A stretch of DNA of 63,853 nucleotides from NCBI RefSeq assembly GCF_900142215.1, contig NZ_FRAC01000013.1, positions 121,232 through 185,084 of the forward strand. The letters are read 5' to 3'. This document shows, one piece after another, positions 43,456 through 52,510 of the stretch. Both the position numbers and the translations under genes were made by a program. Under the pieces are notes generated by a model. The model was not told the origin of the DNA. It made no database searches and saw only the letters and a program-made list of their open reading frames with translations. The DNA comes from Anaerocolumna jejuensis DSM 15929. GTDB taxonomy: Bacteria > Bacillota > Clostridia > Lachnospirales > Lachnospiraceae. Positions within the stretch are counted from its first letter, which is position 1. The number at the start of each line of letters is the position of its first letter.

Positions 43456-43920
43456 GTGAATAAAAAATATGATACGAGATATTTTGGAATTTTGAACAGA
43501 CAGCTTCAGACATATATTAATCTTGCTTTTAAAACAATAGATTTGGACTATTGGGAATGCATATTGATAGTCAACCTGTATGATAATGAAGGAATTAATC
43601 AAGAAAAGCTTTCTTCCCTTCTTCTGATAGATAAATCAATCGTCACAAAAACAATAAACTCTCTTGTAAATAAAGGACTTATCATAAGAAAAGTCTGTGA
43701 AGATGATAAAAGAGCCAAAAACCTATATTTATCAGATAAAGGAATGGGATACAAGGAGCAAATATTTTATCTTTTAGAAAAATGGATAGATTATATTTCA
43801 GATGGAATAGATAAGGAAACCCAGGAATTTGTGCTGAGTAAACTTCGTGTTATGGCGGAAAAAGCCAGAAATGCAGATTTTAATAAATTGATAGAAGCTG
43901 ATGATGATAATGTGAAGTAA
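43456..43920 (+). CDS. MarR family transcriptional regulator
   Basis: This 154-residue winged-helix regulator has a recognition helix LSSLLLIDKSIVTKTINSLVNKG (in part LLIDKSIVTKTINSL) and a wing with EDDKRAKNLYLSDKG. It starts at GTG 43456 behind AAAGGAG. It is AT-richer than its neighbours. It is divergent from the hydrolase-channel operon, and matching palindromes lie in both promoters, so it most likely represses both. The inducer is unknown. Confidence 0.9.
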   Translation: MNKKYDTRYFGILNRQLQTYINLAFKTIDLDYWECILIVNLYDNEGINQEKLSSLLLIDKSIVTKTINSLVNKGLIIRKVCEDDKRAKNLYLSDKGMGYKEQIFYLLEKWIDYISDGIDKETQEFVLSKLRVMAEKARNADFNKLIEADDDNVK

Positions 43921-44076
43921 AATAGGGTAATGAAAAGTCTAGGTACAGAAATGTAAAATATTTCGAACTAAAAAAGGAAATACTTGAAAGTTGTATAATT
44001 ATGACTATAATGGAAGTGTATGGCAGAAGAAGTTCCATATAAAAACAGTATATTGTAGTGAAAAGAAAAATGAAAA

Positions 44077-44146
44077 AGGCAAACCTGCCGAAAGACAGGG
44101 ACGCAAAGCCACGGGCCTAAGACGTATGTTAAGGCAGCCGGGTTGC
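44077..44146 (+). ncRNA. Class I cyclic di-GMP riboswitch (GEMM-I)
   Basis: The segments GGCAAACC, a GAAA tetraloop, GGGACGCAAAGCC, GGGCCTAAG, and a closing GGCAGCCGGGTTGCC follow in the order of the GEMM-I consensus. P1 pairs GGCAAACC with GGGTTGCC. The terminator just downstream shows control of transcription. It lies 99 bases before the first gene of the STAS-like/KAS III-like/ligase operon. The 324-base gap 43921-44244 contains only this control region. Confidence 0.93.
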
Positions 44147-44157
44147 CATGATACACG

Positions 44158-44189
44158 AAAGGTCCATGGCATTGCTATGGACTTTTTTT
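44158..44189 (+). terminator. Riboswitch terminator
   Basis: GTCCAT (44161-44166) pairs with ATGGAC (44176-44181), extended by GG/CT-side pairing, then eight Ts. The strand CCATG at the end of the riboswitch (44145-44149) could compete with this stem. Confidence 0.85.
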
Positions 44190-44244
44190 TGTTATATTAT
44201 GGCAAATATTCTTTTCAGCAGCACAAAAGAAAAGGAGAGCGAGT

Positions 44245-44574
44245 ATGGAGAAATTTAGTATTAATGTTTCAGGAGATGTATTAAAAATCGTGTTGGATGG
44301 AAAGTTTGGAGATGAAGATATTGCAGGCTTTGGCGCAGCTTACCAGCAGGCTGTGGGAAAAATCAATCCTGCACAGGTTACCCTTGAACTGGATGCCAGA
44401 AATATGGGGATTATCACACCGGATAAACAGGAAAAATTAAAAGGATTTTTCATTCTCTATAAACAGACAGGCTTTCGAAAAGTAGCACTCCGCATGGAGG
44501 ACAGTGCAATCCTTTCTATGCAGGTCAGAAGACTTGCAAAAGAAGCCGGTATTGCAGACTTCGAAATCAAATAA
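44245..44574 (+). CDS. Small STAS-like/SpoIIAA-type protein (hypothetical)
   Basis: This 109-residue soluble protein has alternating strands and helices: FSINVSGDVLKIVLDGKFG, a helix, then VTLELDARNM and a second helix, KLKGFFILYKQTG, before KVALRMEDSAI. The pattern resembles STAS/SpoIIAA-like folds, but no strongly diagnostic motif is present. It is the first gene under the c-di-GMP riboswitch and precedes the KAS III-like gene by 25 bases. It might be a regulatory or scaffold subunit for the enzymes that follow; this is inference. Confidence 0.7.
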   Translation: MEKFSINVSGDVLKIVLDGKFGDEDIAGFGAAYQQAVGKINPAQVTLELDARNMGIITPDKQEKLKGFFILYKQTGFRKVALRMEDSAILSMQVRRLAKEAGIADFEIK

Positions 44575-44599
44575 TAATACATACTGGAGGGAGAATGGC

Positions 44600-45589
44600 A
44601 TGGTACAGGTTAAGATAAGGGATATTGCAGTAAGCCATGGAAATCTGGTAGTGGATAATGAACCGTATTTGGAGCACTTTCGCAAAAGAGGAAAGGATGT
44701 TGAGCATTTTTTAAGGGATGTAATCGGAAGGGAAAAAAGGTTTCTCTTTGAGGATGAGAGCGGTAATACCCTGACACTTTCACTGGAGGCAGTTAAGGAT
44801 TTATTGGACAGGACAGGCCTTAAGGGCTCTGATATGGACATGATAATTTTATCAAGCCAGCTGCCGGAATATACGGCTCCTCCTACCTCGATTAAGATAC
44901 ATAGTGCCATTGGCGGAAAAAACGAGTGCATATGCTATGATATCAATTCCAATTGCTGCGGAATGGCACTGGCCTTTGAACAGGCAGCAAAATATATGAC
45001 ACTGACACCTCATGTTACAAGAGCCCTGCTTATTGGCTGTGATTATATCAACATGACCATTGATGAAGAGGAAGAAAATCTTTACGGGCATTACGGGGAT
45101 GCTGCCTGCGCAGTGATCCTGGAAAAGACAGAGGAAGATGCCGGTATAGTTGATTCCGTGTGTACGGTCAAGTCGGAAGGGGTTGATGTAGCCCTCTTTC
45201 CAGGCTGCGGATTCTCCAATATCCTTCGTGTTGAAAATAAAAAAGATATGCTGATTAAGTTCGTACCGCCTACGGAGGATGTCCCGGCCTCAGCAGGAGA
45301 AACAATAGGAAGGTTGCTAGAGGCAAACGGACTCACAAAGGATGATGTCAAAATGTTCTGCTTTTCCCAGTATGCACTTATTAATATTCGTAAGATTCGG
45401 GAGAATTTCGGAATTGACGAAGCACACAGCCTCTACATTGGAGATGAATACGGCTATACGGGAACCAGCAGCCCCTTTATTACCCTTTATGAATCTGTTA
45501 AAAGAGGATTTGTAAAGCGCGGAGATTACATTGTAATATGGACCATTGGCTGCGGCTCACAGAATATCGGACTACTGTGTAAGTACTAG
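44600..45589 (+). CDS. KAS III-like (FabH-fold) enzyme lacking the usual His and Asn
   Basis: The 329-residue protein has the thiolase fold of beta-ketoacyl-ACP synthase III. The nucleophile is Cys119 in DINSNCCGM, matching the D-x4-C-x-G-F/M pattern. The His of FabH (in PHQANIR) is replaced in SQYALINIR, and the catalytic Asn (GNTS) is Tyr in GYTGTSS. So decarboxylative condensation is unlikely, and an acyl transfer or non-decarboxylating role as in other KAS III-like enzymes is more plausible. GGAGGG before ATG 44600 decides the start. It lies between the STAS-like gene and an acyl ligase under a c-di-GMP riboswitch. Confidence 0.85.
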   Translation: MVQVKIRDIAVSHGNLVVDNEPYLEHFRKRGKDVEHFLRDVIGREKRFLFEDESGNTLTLSLEAVKDLLDRTGLKGSDMDMIILSSQLPEYTAPPTSIKIHSAIGGKNECICYDINSNCCGMALAFEQAAKYMTLTPHVTRALLIGCDYINMTIDEEEENLYGHYGDAACAVILEKTEEDAGIVDSVCTVKSEGVDVALFPGCGFSNILRVENKKDMLIKFVPPTEDVPASAGETIGRLLEANGLTKDDVKMFCFSQYALINIRKIRENFGIDEAHSLYIGDEYGYTGTSSPFITLYESVKRGFVKRGDYIVIWTIGCGSQNIGLLCKY

Positions 45590-45614
45590 AGAGATGGATT
45601 AAGGGGGAGAAAAT

Positions 45615-47276
45615 ATGCTGATTACTAAAACTTTAGCAGAAATTACGGATGAGATATGCCAAAAATATGGTGACAGAGAAGCATTGGTGTTCCCGGGAAA
45701 GCAAGAAACCTACACATTTTCCCAGATGGTGGAAATGAGTAATGCCTGCGCAAAGGGCTTGCTTGGCTTAGGTGTAAAAAAGGGGGACCACATGGCTATC
45801 CTTGCTCTGAATTCACCGGAATGGGTAATTCTTGAATTAGCAGCAGCCAAAATTGGTGCGGTGTTAGTATGCATAAATACAGCCAGTACAAAAAGCGAAC
45901 TATCCTTTGTGTTAAAGCAGTCGGAAAGTTCGCTTTTCTTTCTTACCAAAGGGTTTAAGGATGTCAGCTTCCTGGACAATCTGACAGAGATTTGTCCGGA
46001 GCTTTTAACCTGTGAACCGGGTAACTTAAAGAGTGATACACTGCCCTGCCTCAAAACCGTGGTATTATTGGATGATACTGCATTAAAGGGAGCCTTTCAT
46101 TTTAAGGATGTCGAGGAGTGTGGAAAGACCCTCGGTGAAGCCGCCCTTATGGAAGCTGGCAGGAAAGTTACGGCAAAAGACCCTTTAAATATCTTTTACA
46201 CCTCCGGTACTACAGGAAATCCCAAAGGAGTTGTTCTGGACCACTATGCAACCGTAAACAATGCACTGGTATCAGGTGAACGCATGGAATATGATGAGGA
46301 CGACAGAGTACTTTTGTGCCTGCCGCTGTTCCATGTAATCGGATTTGTCTTAAGCACCTTTGCAGGGCTTTTCCGCGGAGCTTCTATCGTAATCGCGGAG
46401 CGTTTTGAGACCAAAAAGGCCCTGTCCCTTATTATGGATGAGAGCTGTACCGTATTTAATGGCGTTCCTTCCATGTTTCAGTTTATGTTGAACACTGATT
46501 TAAGCCAGTATGATTTGTCCAGTCTTTCAAAAGGCTTCATTGCAGGTGCCTGCTGCAGCAATGAGCTGATGAGAAGAATCGTGGAAGAATTGGGAATCGA
46601 GACTATTGCAAACCTCTACGGACAGACAGAGGCCATCGGCATTACACAGATTTCTTCCTCTGATGATATGGAATACCGCCTGCACAGTATCGGAAGGGCC
46701 TTGCCCGGTGTGGAAGTTAAGGTTGTTGATTTAGCAAGCGGTGAAGAGACGGCTATTGGAGAAAAAGGTGAACTCCTTGTAAAATCCGCCTATATCATGA
46801 GCGGTTATTATCACAACCAGGAGGCTACCAATAATGCCATCGACAGGGAAGGCTGGCTTCGTACTGGGGACCTTGTAACCATCAACGGGGAAGGCTTTAT
46901 TCATATCGAGGGCCGCATTAAGGATATTATTATCCGCGGAGGCGAGAACATATCCCCGGCTGAAATAGAAAATGTCCTGAAGCATTACCAGGGAATCTTC
47001 GACGCAGCTGTTATAGCCGTGCCGGATGAGCTGCTGGGAGAGGAAATCTGTGCATTCATCATACCGGCCTCCGGGCATATGCTGAGTGGGGAAGAGGTAC
47101 GTGAATATGCAGCTCTTCATCTTGCAAAGTTTAAAATTCCGAAGTACATAAAATTTGTGAAGGAATTTCCGATTACTTCAAGCGGAAAGATTAAGAAGGC
47201 AGTTTTAAGGGAGCAGGTAAAGGATGAATTTGCCCAAATAGTGCACAGAGAGATTGCCGCTGCGATAAACCGGTAA
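45615..47276 (+). CDS. Acyl-CoA/acyl-ACP synthetase-like AMP-forming ligase
   Basis: The 553-residue ANL-family enzyme shows the P-loop FYTSGTTGNPKGV (about 194-206), the YGQTEAIG motif (about 336), GWLRTGD hinge region and the C-terminal catalytic Lys in ITSSGKIKK. It activates a carboxylate as acyl-AMP and loads CoA or a carrier protein. Length and motifs are close to medium- or long-chain fatty acyl ligases. It starts 25 bases after the KAS III-like gene and probably supplies its acyl donor. No acyl carrier protein gene is nearby. Confidence 0.93.
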   Translation: MLITKTLAEITDEICQKYGDREALVFPGKQETYTFSQMVEMSNACAKGLLGLGVKKGDHMAILALNSPEWVILELAAAKIGAVLVCINTASTKSELSFVLKQSESSLFFLTKGFKDVSFLDNLTEICPELLTCEPGNLKSDTLPCLKTVVLLDDTALKGAFHFKDVEECGKTLGEAALMEAGRKVTAKDPLNIFYTSGTTGNPKGVVLDHYATVNNALVSGERMEYDEDDRVLLCLPLFHVIGFVLSTFAGLFRGASIVIAERFETKKALSLIMDESCTVFNGVPSMFQFMLNTDLSQYDLSSLSKGFIAGACCSNELMRRIVEELGIETIANLYGQTEAIGITQISSSDDMEYRLHSIGRALPGVEVKVVDLASGEETAIGEKGELLVKSAYIMSGYYHNQEATNNAIDREGWLRTGDLVTINGEGFIHIEGRIKDIIIRGGENISPAEIENVLKHYQGIFDAAVIAVPDELLGEEICAFIIPASGHMLSGEEVREYAALHLAKFKIPKYIKFVKEFPITSSGKIKKAVLREQVKDEFAQIVHREIAAAINR

Positions 47277-47310
47277 GACCTTCTTTATCAAAAGAATAAG
47301 TAAATAAGGG

Positions 47311-47373
47311 AAAAGTACCCTGTTAGTCAAACGCAAAAGGAAATTGTGTTTTACTTTCAGGGTACTTTTTTAT
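47311..47373 (+). terminator. Terminator of the c-di-GMP-controlled operon
   Basis: AAAAGTACCCTG (47311-47322) pairs with CAGGGTACTTTT (from 47358), followed by T-rich DNA. Confidence 0.88.
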
Positions 47374-47433
47374 GCTTATAATCACAATAACTGCAAAAAG
47401 AAATATATTAACTGCAAATAGAAAAACATAAAC

Positions 47434-47448
47434 CATCGTCCGTTTCCA
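47434..47448. repeat. Solitary end fragment of the palindromic element family
   Basis: CATCGTCCGTTTCCA is identical to the right flank of copy 2 of the 232-bp element. No inverted partner is visible nearby, so it is at most a remnant. Confidence 0.4.
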
Positions 47449-47475
47449 AAGGCTTAGCTGGAAATCAAAAAGATA

Positions 47476-47549
47476 TTGACAAAAAGAAATTCATCCTATA
47501 AAATAATGTCATTGCAATTCATATAATTCATATTATAATAATATGAATT
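47476..47549 (+). promoter_or_regulatory. Promoter and palindromic operator of the amino-acid ABC operon
   Basis: TTGACA (47476-47481), 17 bases, TAAAAT (47499-47504). Just downstream AATTCATAT-N7-ATATGAATT (47525-47549) is a perfect 9-bp inverted repeat in the presumed leader, a good candidate repressor site. The regulator is not encoded next to it. Confidence 0.75.
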
Positions 47550-47601
47550 AATACATCAGATAAATAAGTTAAGACATAGTTATAAAAGAGAGGTTTACAC
47601 A

Positions 47602-48261
47602 ATGAATATAGATGTGCTGAAAGAATATGCACCAATGTATCTTAGTGCGGCGGGGCTTACGGTAAGAATTGCTCTGATTGGAATAGCGGGTTCCTTTCTT
47701 GTGGGGATTTTCTGCAGCCTTATCCGATATTACAAAATACCGTTTCTAAGGCAGCTAACAGGCTTATATATCGAGCTTTCCAGAAATACACCGCTGCTCA
47801 TTCAGTTGTTTTTTCTATATTTTGGATTACCAAAGGCGGGAATCTTGCTTAGCTCTGAGACCTGTGCCATTACAGGTCTCATTTTTCTTGGAGGAAGCTA
47901 TATGGCGGAAGCCTTTCGAAGCGGGCTGGAAGCTGTACCTTCCATACAGCTGGAATCGGCCTTAAGCCTGGGACTTAAAAAGAAGCAGGTCATTCGGTAT
48001 ATTCTGCTGCCCCAGGCAATATCGGTTTCCGTGCCGGCCTTTGCGGCTAATATTATCTTTCTAATTAAGGAGACTTCGGTATTCAGTGCAGTTGCCCTGG
48101 CTGATTTAATGTATACGGCAAAATCCCTTATCGGAATGTCCTATAACACAGATGAAGCACTTTTTATGCTGGTATTGTCCTATCTTGGCATACTGCTTCC
48201 GATTTCTGTGATATTTACTTTGATAGAAAGGAAATTAAGATATGCAGGATTTGGGAATTAA
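47602..48261 (+). CDS. Polar amino-acid ABC transporter permease (HisM family)
   Basis: The 219-residue membrane protein belongs to the His/Glu/Gln permease family, with ELSRNTPLLIQLFFLYFGLP near the second TM, cited in part as ELSRNTPLLIQLFF, and an EAA-like loop (ALSLGLKKKQVIRYILLPQA). It overlaps the second permease gene by 20 bases. The two make the membrane dimer for the ATPase and binding protein encoded downstream. Confidence 0.92.
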   Translation: MNIDVLKEYAPMYLSAAGLTVRIALIGIAGSFLVGIFCSLIRYYKIPFLRQLTGLYIELSRNTPLLIQLFFLYFGLPKAGILLSSETCAITGLIFLGGSYMAEAFRSGLEAVPSIQLESALSLGLKKKQVIRYILLPQAISVSVPAFAANIIFLIKETSVFSAVALADLMYTAKSLIGMSYNTDEALFMLVLSYLGILLPISVIFTLIERKLRYAGFGN

Positions 48262-48922
48262 AGTATTGTTTGAAGGAAGGAACCTGATAAGGCTCTTTGA
48301 GGGCTTATGGGTCACTGTTGAAATATCCCTTCTGTCCGTATTGATTTCAATGGTTCTTGGAATCGTCCTTGGAATGATAATGACGGTAAAAAATCCGGTA
48401 GTCAAGGCCGTTACAAGACTGTACCTGGAATTTGTACGCATCATGCCCCAGCTGGTGCTGTTGTTCCTGGTTTATTTCGGGCTGACAAGGGCATTCCACA
48501 TAAACCTGTCCGGTGAAGTATCGGCGGTCATTGTCTTTTCCCTCTGGGGAACGGCAGAAATGGGGGATCTGGTAAGAAGTGCGCTGATCTCAATTCCTGT
48601 GCACCAGTATGAGAGCGGAAAGGCCATAGGGCTTACGGAAGGACAGATCTACCGCTCTATTATTATACCCCAGACCATAAGAAGGCTGGTTCCCCTTGCC
48701 ATTAACCTGGCAACCAGAATGATAAAAACAACCTCCTTGATTGCACTTATCGGAGTGGTAGAAGTGGTAAAGGTGGGGCAGCAGATAATAGAAGCCTCGC
48801 GCTTGTCCGTTCCCTCGGCAGCTCTTTGGGTATACGGAGTTATCTTCTTTTTATATTTTCTTATCTGCTATCCGGTGTCAAAGCTTGCAGCCAGACTTGA
48901 GAAAGCCTGGAATGGAGTGTAA
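48242..48922 (+). CDS. Polar amino-acid ABC transporter permease (HisM family)
   Basis: This 226-residue protein of the same family as the one before it has LEFVRIMPQLVLLFLVYFGL (in part LEFVRIMPQLVLL) and AIGLTEGQIYRSIIIPQ as the ATPase-contact loop. The start overlaps the preceding gene, implying translational coupling. A 206-base gap with one hairpin (48934-48958) separates it from the ATPase gene. Confidence 0.92.
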   Translation: MQDLGIKVLFEGRNLIRLFEGLWVTVEISLLSVLISMVLGIVLGMIMTVKNPVVKAVTRLYLEFVRIMPQLVLLFLVYFGLTRAFHINLSGEVSAVIVFSLWGTAEMGDLVRSALISIPVHQYESGKAIGLTEGQIYRSIIIPQTIRRLVPLAINLATRMIKTTSLIALIGVVEVVKVGQQIIEASRLSVPSAALWVYGVIFFLYFLICYPVSKLAARLEKAWNGV

Positions 48923-48933
48923 AATCCCAGGCC

Positions 48934-48958
48934 ATAAAGTGGTAAACAGCCGCTTTAT
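48934..48958 (+). promoter_or_regulatory. Intergenic hairpin before the ATPase gene
   Basis: ATAAAGTGG pairs with CCGCTTTAT (one G-T pair) around 7 bases. There is no U-run. The remaining part of the 206-base gap is unstructured to the eye. Confidence 0.45.
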
Positions 48959-49128
48959 AGCAACAGGCTAAGGAAATCGTCAGATGGAAGTAAAGCATTA
49001 AAAGTTAAGAAAATGCCTGATATTTTAGGTAAAAGGCAGATAAGAAGGATGAGGCAGACTGAAAATGATAAAGGGGCAGATAGGTGCTGCTGTCCAAATT
49101 TACGTAATCAGCAGCATGGAGGGATGAT

Positions 49129-49902
49129 ATGAGTGTAAAAGAAGGAATTCTTACATTAGAGCATATAAAGAAAAGCTATGACAGCCTGGAGGTGTTAAAG
49201 GATATCTCCCTTACGGTAAGCAAAGGAGAAGTAGTGGTTATTGTAGGACCTTCCGGCTGCGGCAAGAGTACCCTGCTGCGGTGCATCAACGGTCTTGAGG
49301 CAATCCAAAGCGGAAAGATATCCCTGAAGGGTGAAGTAATCAGCGGCAGGCAGAAGGATATGCACCTGGTACGGCAAAAGGTCGGAATGGTATTCCAAAG
49401 CTATGAATTATTTCCCCATATGAATATTTTGGATAATATAACCCTGGGGCCAATAAAGGCACAGCGCAGAAGTAAAGGGGAAGCAGAGGAGGAGGCCAGG
49501 AAGCTTCTTGAACGAGTGGGGCTTCTGGATAAAATGAATGCCTTTCCAAGGCAGCTCTCCGGCGGACAGAAGCAGAGAGTGGCTATCGTAAGAGCCCTTT
49601 GCATGCATCCTGAGGTCATGCTTTTTGATGAGGTCACCGCAGCCCTGGACCCGGAGATGGTAAGGGAAGTGCTGGATGTAATGTTAGAGCTTGCAAGGGA
49701 AGGAAGCACCATGCTTATTGTAACCCATGAAATGCAGTTTGCCAGAGCCATTGCAGACAGGGTCATTTTTCTGGATAAGGGAGAGATAGTAGAAGACAGT
49801 ACACCGGCGGAATTCTTTGAGAATCCCCGGACAGAAAGAGCAAGAAAATTTTTAAATGTGTTTGAATTTGACGCCGTAAAAAGTGTTGAAGATAGAAACT
49901 AA
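49129..49902 (+). CDS. Polar amino-acid ABC transporter ATP-binding protein (GlnQ-like)
   Basis: The 257-residue ATPase has Walker A GPSGCGKST, the Q-loop MVFQSYELFPHM, signature LSGGQKQR and Walker B VMLFDEVTAALD with the switch His in VTHEM. These motifs define the GlnQ/HisP group. GGAGGGAT is upstream of ATG 49129. It energises the two permeases before it. Confidence 0.94.
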   Translation: MSVKEGILTLEHIKKSYDSLEVLKDISLTVSKGEVVVIVGPSGCGKSTLLRCINGLEAIQSGKISLKGEVISGRQKDMHLVRQKVGMVFQSYELFPHMNILDNITLGPIKAQRRSKGEAEEEARKLLERVGLLDKMNAFPRQLSGGQKQRVAIVRALCMHPEVMLFDEVTAALDPEMVREVLDVMLELAREGSTMLIVTHEMQFARAIADRVIFLDKGEIVEDSTPAEFFENPRTERARKFLNVFEFDAVKSVEDRN

Positions 49903-49948
49903 AAAGCGATTGCCGTCAGAGGCGGCGGAGTGAGAGGAAGGCGTAAAT

Positions 49949-50812
49949 ATGAAAAAAATAATATCATTATTATTGTTACTCGTCTTAATGACGACCTTAC
50001 TGGCAGGCTGCAAAAGCAATGCCGACAAGAAGGAAGCAGATACATCCGCTTCTGCCGGAACGGCAAGAACGCTGGACGATATTAAAAAAAGCGGAAAGAT
50101 AGTAATTGGGGTATTCAGTGACAAAAAGCCTTTTGGCTATGTGGATGAAAAGGGAGAGTACCAGGGCTATGACGTATACTTCGGTAACCGTATAGCAAAG
50201 GATTTAGGTGTTGATGTGGAATATGTTTCCGTAGAAGCAGCCAGCCGTGTGGAATACCTGGTAACTGCCAAGGTAGATATCATACTTGCCAACTTTACCG
50301 TAACACCGGACCGTGCTGAAAAGGTGGATTTTGCATTACCCTATATGAAGGTTGCCCTTGGTGTGGTATCACCTGACAGTGCACTGATAACCTCTGCCGA
50401 CCAGTTAAAGGGAAAGACACTGATCGTAAACAAGGGAACTACGGCAGAAACCTACTTCACCGAGAAGTATCCCGATGTCAAATTGTTAAAGTTCGACCAG
50501 TACAGCGAAGCCTACAGTGCCCTGCTTGACGGCAGAGGGGATGCCTTCTCTACGGACAATACGGAAGTGCTTGCCTGGGCTATTGAAAATAAGGGCTACA
50601 CAGTTGGTATTGAGTCTCTTGGAAATCTTGATACCATAGCACCTGCGGTACAGAAGGGAAACACCGAGCTGTTAAACTGGCTGAATGAAGAGCTTAAAAC
50701 CCTTGGCAAGGAAAATTTCTTCCATAAGGATTATGACGAGACCCTGGCTCCTGTATACGGAGATGCTGCCAATCCGGATAACCTTGTGGTAGAAGGCGGA
50801 GAAGTAAAGTAA
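49949..50812 (+). CDS. Polar amino-acid ABC transporter substrate-binding lipoprotein (cystine/cysteine type?)
   Basis: The 287-residue lipoprotein has the lipobox LLAGC and the family 3 binding fold. Characteristic pieces are KPFGYVDEKGEYQGYDV, ASRVEYLVTAKVDIILANFT, cited here in part as VDIILANFT, and NKGTTAETYF. The pattern is like CjaA-type cysteine or glutamate/aspartate binding proteins. The ligand cannot be fixed. It is the last gene of the operon and is followed by a terminator. Confidence 0.9.
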   Translation: MKKIISLLLLLVLMTTLLAGCKSNADKKEADTSASAGTARTLDDIKKSGKIVIGVFSDKKPFGYVDEKGEYQGYDVYFGNRIAKDLGVDVEYVSVEAASRVEYLVTAKVDIILANFTVTPDRAEKVDFALPYMKVALGVVSPDSALITSADQLKGKTLIVNKGTTAETYFTEKYPDVKLLKFDQYSEAYSALLDGRGDAFSTDNTEVLAWAIENKGYTVGIESLGNLDTIAPAVQKGNTELLNWLNEELKTLGKENFFHKDYDETLAPVYGDAANPDNLVVEGGEVK

Positions 50813-50833
50813 AACTAAATTAGATTGAAGAAT

Positions 50834-50877
50834 AAAACTGTTCGAAGGGTTCATAGACCGTTTCGGGCAGTTTTTTT
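50834..50877 (+). terminator. Terminator of the amino-acid ABC operon
   Basis: AAACTG and CGAA (50835-50846) pair with TTCG and CAGTTT (50862-50873), then seven Ts. A possible promoter (TTGACA at 50926) for the next operon follows. Confidence 0.85.
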
Positions 50878-51078
50878 GTGTATATTTTTTGTGCATCTTT
50901 TAAAACTGCCTTATTATCTGTGAAATTGACAAATAAACATAAATCTGAATAAATACTTTTTGTATATTATCCTCTATAATATTCAATACAAAGGGCAATT
51001 ATTGTACATAATAACGGTAATTTTAAGAATATGCTAAAGATGGACAAAATTGCTTTTGACAAAAAAGGAGGTATTTTT

Positions 51079-52494
51079 ATGGGTAAAATCAGGAAAGTGC
51101 TTGCAGCTGTTTTGGTATTTACAATGATTTTGGCATTGTGTGCCTGTGGAAAAGCATCTACAAACAGCAATAGCGCAAATGGGGCTGCTTCGGCAAATGG
51201 ATCAGCCAAAGAAACAACCAATGGCAAGGCAGCTGATGGGGCAGCGGCTGAGACCACGAAGACAGATGGAGTAAGCGGGTCATTTTCATTGTTTCATTTC
51301 TTTGAAAAGGAAGGAGCAGGAACTTCCATAGCTTTTTGGAGTGCGGCAGACAAATACCAGAAAGCCAATGCAGGAGTATCCATTGATTATCAGTTTACTG
51401 ACAGTGACAACTATGAAGAAAAGTTAACCACCTTAATGGCAGGAAATGAATTGCCGGATGTATTCCTGACCAAGGGTGACATGCTTGGAACTCTTGCCGA
51501 TGCCGGATTAATTGATCCTCTCGATAAATATCTGAAGGAAGATGTAGAATGGGCAGCTAATTATGTTGACGGTGCTTTCAGTGACTGTACTTATAACGAT
51601 ACCGAGTGGGGAATTCCCTTCCAGATGCAGGCGAACTGTATCGGAGTATACAACGAAGAAATATTTAAGGAATGCGGAATAAGTGCCTGGCCCGAGACCT
51701 GGGATGAGCTGCTTTCAGCCTGTGCCAAGATTAAGGCTGCCGGTTATACCCCTATTGCAATGGGCAATAAGGATCAGTGGCTTGCGGAATCCGCTGTCTT
51801 TAATACCTATGCTTATAAATATGTTGACAATACCTGGTTTGACAGCTTAAAGAACAATAAGGGAGCGAAATTTACCGATGATAAGTTTGTGGCAGCGCTT
51901 ACCGGTTTTAAGGCAATTGCAGATGCTGGCTATTTAAACAGTGACGTAAATTCCATCAATCAGGATGAAATGTACTCTTTATATTATAACAAAAAGGCGG
52001 CAATGTTCTTTAATGGCGCATGGTCCATTGGAACAGTAATAGCAAATGCTCCGGCAGAGGTACTGTCCAATACCCACCTGGGCTTAATGCCTGCAGTAAC
52101 CGGCCAGTCCGGTACCAAATTCGATACGGCTGCCGGTGCCGGATGGAATTATGTCATAAAAGCCGGCCTTAAGGGAGATAATTTAAAGGCGGCACTTGCT
52201 TTCCTGAAACAGGTAACCACCGGGGAATATGCGGATGAAGCCCTTCTTAACGGATTCTTTTCAGCAGCCAAGTCCTCCGGAAAGGTAGACGAAAGTCAGA
52301 TGAAACCTCTTTTTGCCGAATATGTCAAGCTGGAAGCTGATATGAATTTTCTTCCGATTTTTGACTGTCAGCTCCCGGCGGAAGTAGGAAGCGGGGTGTT
52401 ATATGCAGATACCCAGCAGCTGATCGCAGGAACTTTGAAGCCTAAGGATATGGCAGCGGACTGCCAGTCAGCCATGGAGGCAAATTATAAATAA
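51079..52494 (+). CDS. Sugar ABC transporter solute-binding lipoprotein (family 1)
   Basis: The 471-residue protein has a signal peptide with a lipobox-like LCAC and a Ser/Asn/Ala-rich linker, then a family 1 fold (PDVFLTKGDMLGTLADAGLIDPLDKYL in part as DAGLIDPLDKYL). AAGGAGG decides the ATG at 51079. It would bind the sugar imported by the two permeases that follow and, from context, a substrate of the GHL6-like hydrolase or FucI. A stem-loop separates it from the first permease gene. Confidence 0.92.
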   Translation: MGKIRKVLAAVLVFTMILALCACGKASTNSNSANGAASANGSAKETTNGKAADGAAAETTKTDGVSGSFSLFHFFEKEGAGTSIAFWSAADKYQKANAGVSIDYQFTDSDNYEEKLTTLMAGNELPDVFLTKGDMLGTLADAGLIDPLDKYLKEDVEWAANYVDGAFSDCTYNDTEWGIPFQMQANCIGVYNEEIFKECGISAWPETWDELLSACAKIKAAGYTPIAMGNKDQWLAESAVFNTYAYKYVDNTWFDSLKNNKGAKFTDDKFVAALTGFKAIADAGYLNSDVNSINQDEMYSLYYNKKAAMFFNGAWSIGTVIANAPAEVLSNTHLGLMPAVTGQSGTKFDTAAGAGWNYVIKAGLKGDNLKAALAFLKQVTTGEYADEALLNGFFSAAKSSGKVDESQMKPLFAEYVKLEADMNFLPIFDCQLPAEVGSGVLYADTQQLIAGTLKPKDMAADCQSAMEANYK

Positions 52495-52510
52495 TCTGGA
52501 ATAAGAACAG

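Noticed and set aside
44600..45589. Housekeeping FabH
   Set aside because: Catalytic His and Asn are missing and the gene is under c-di-GMP control, away from fatty-acid synthesis genes.
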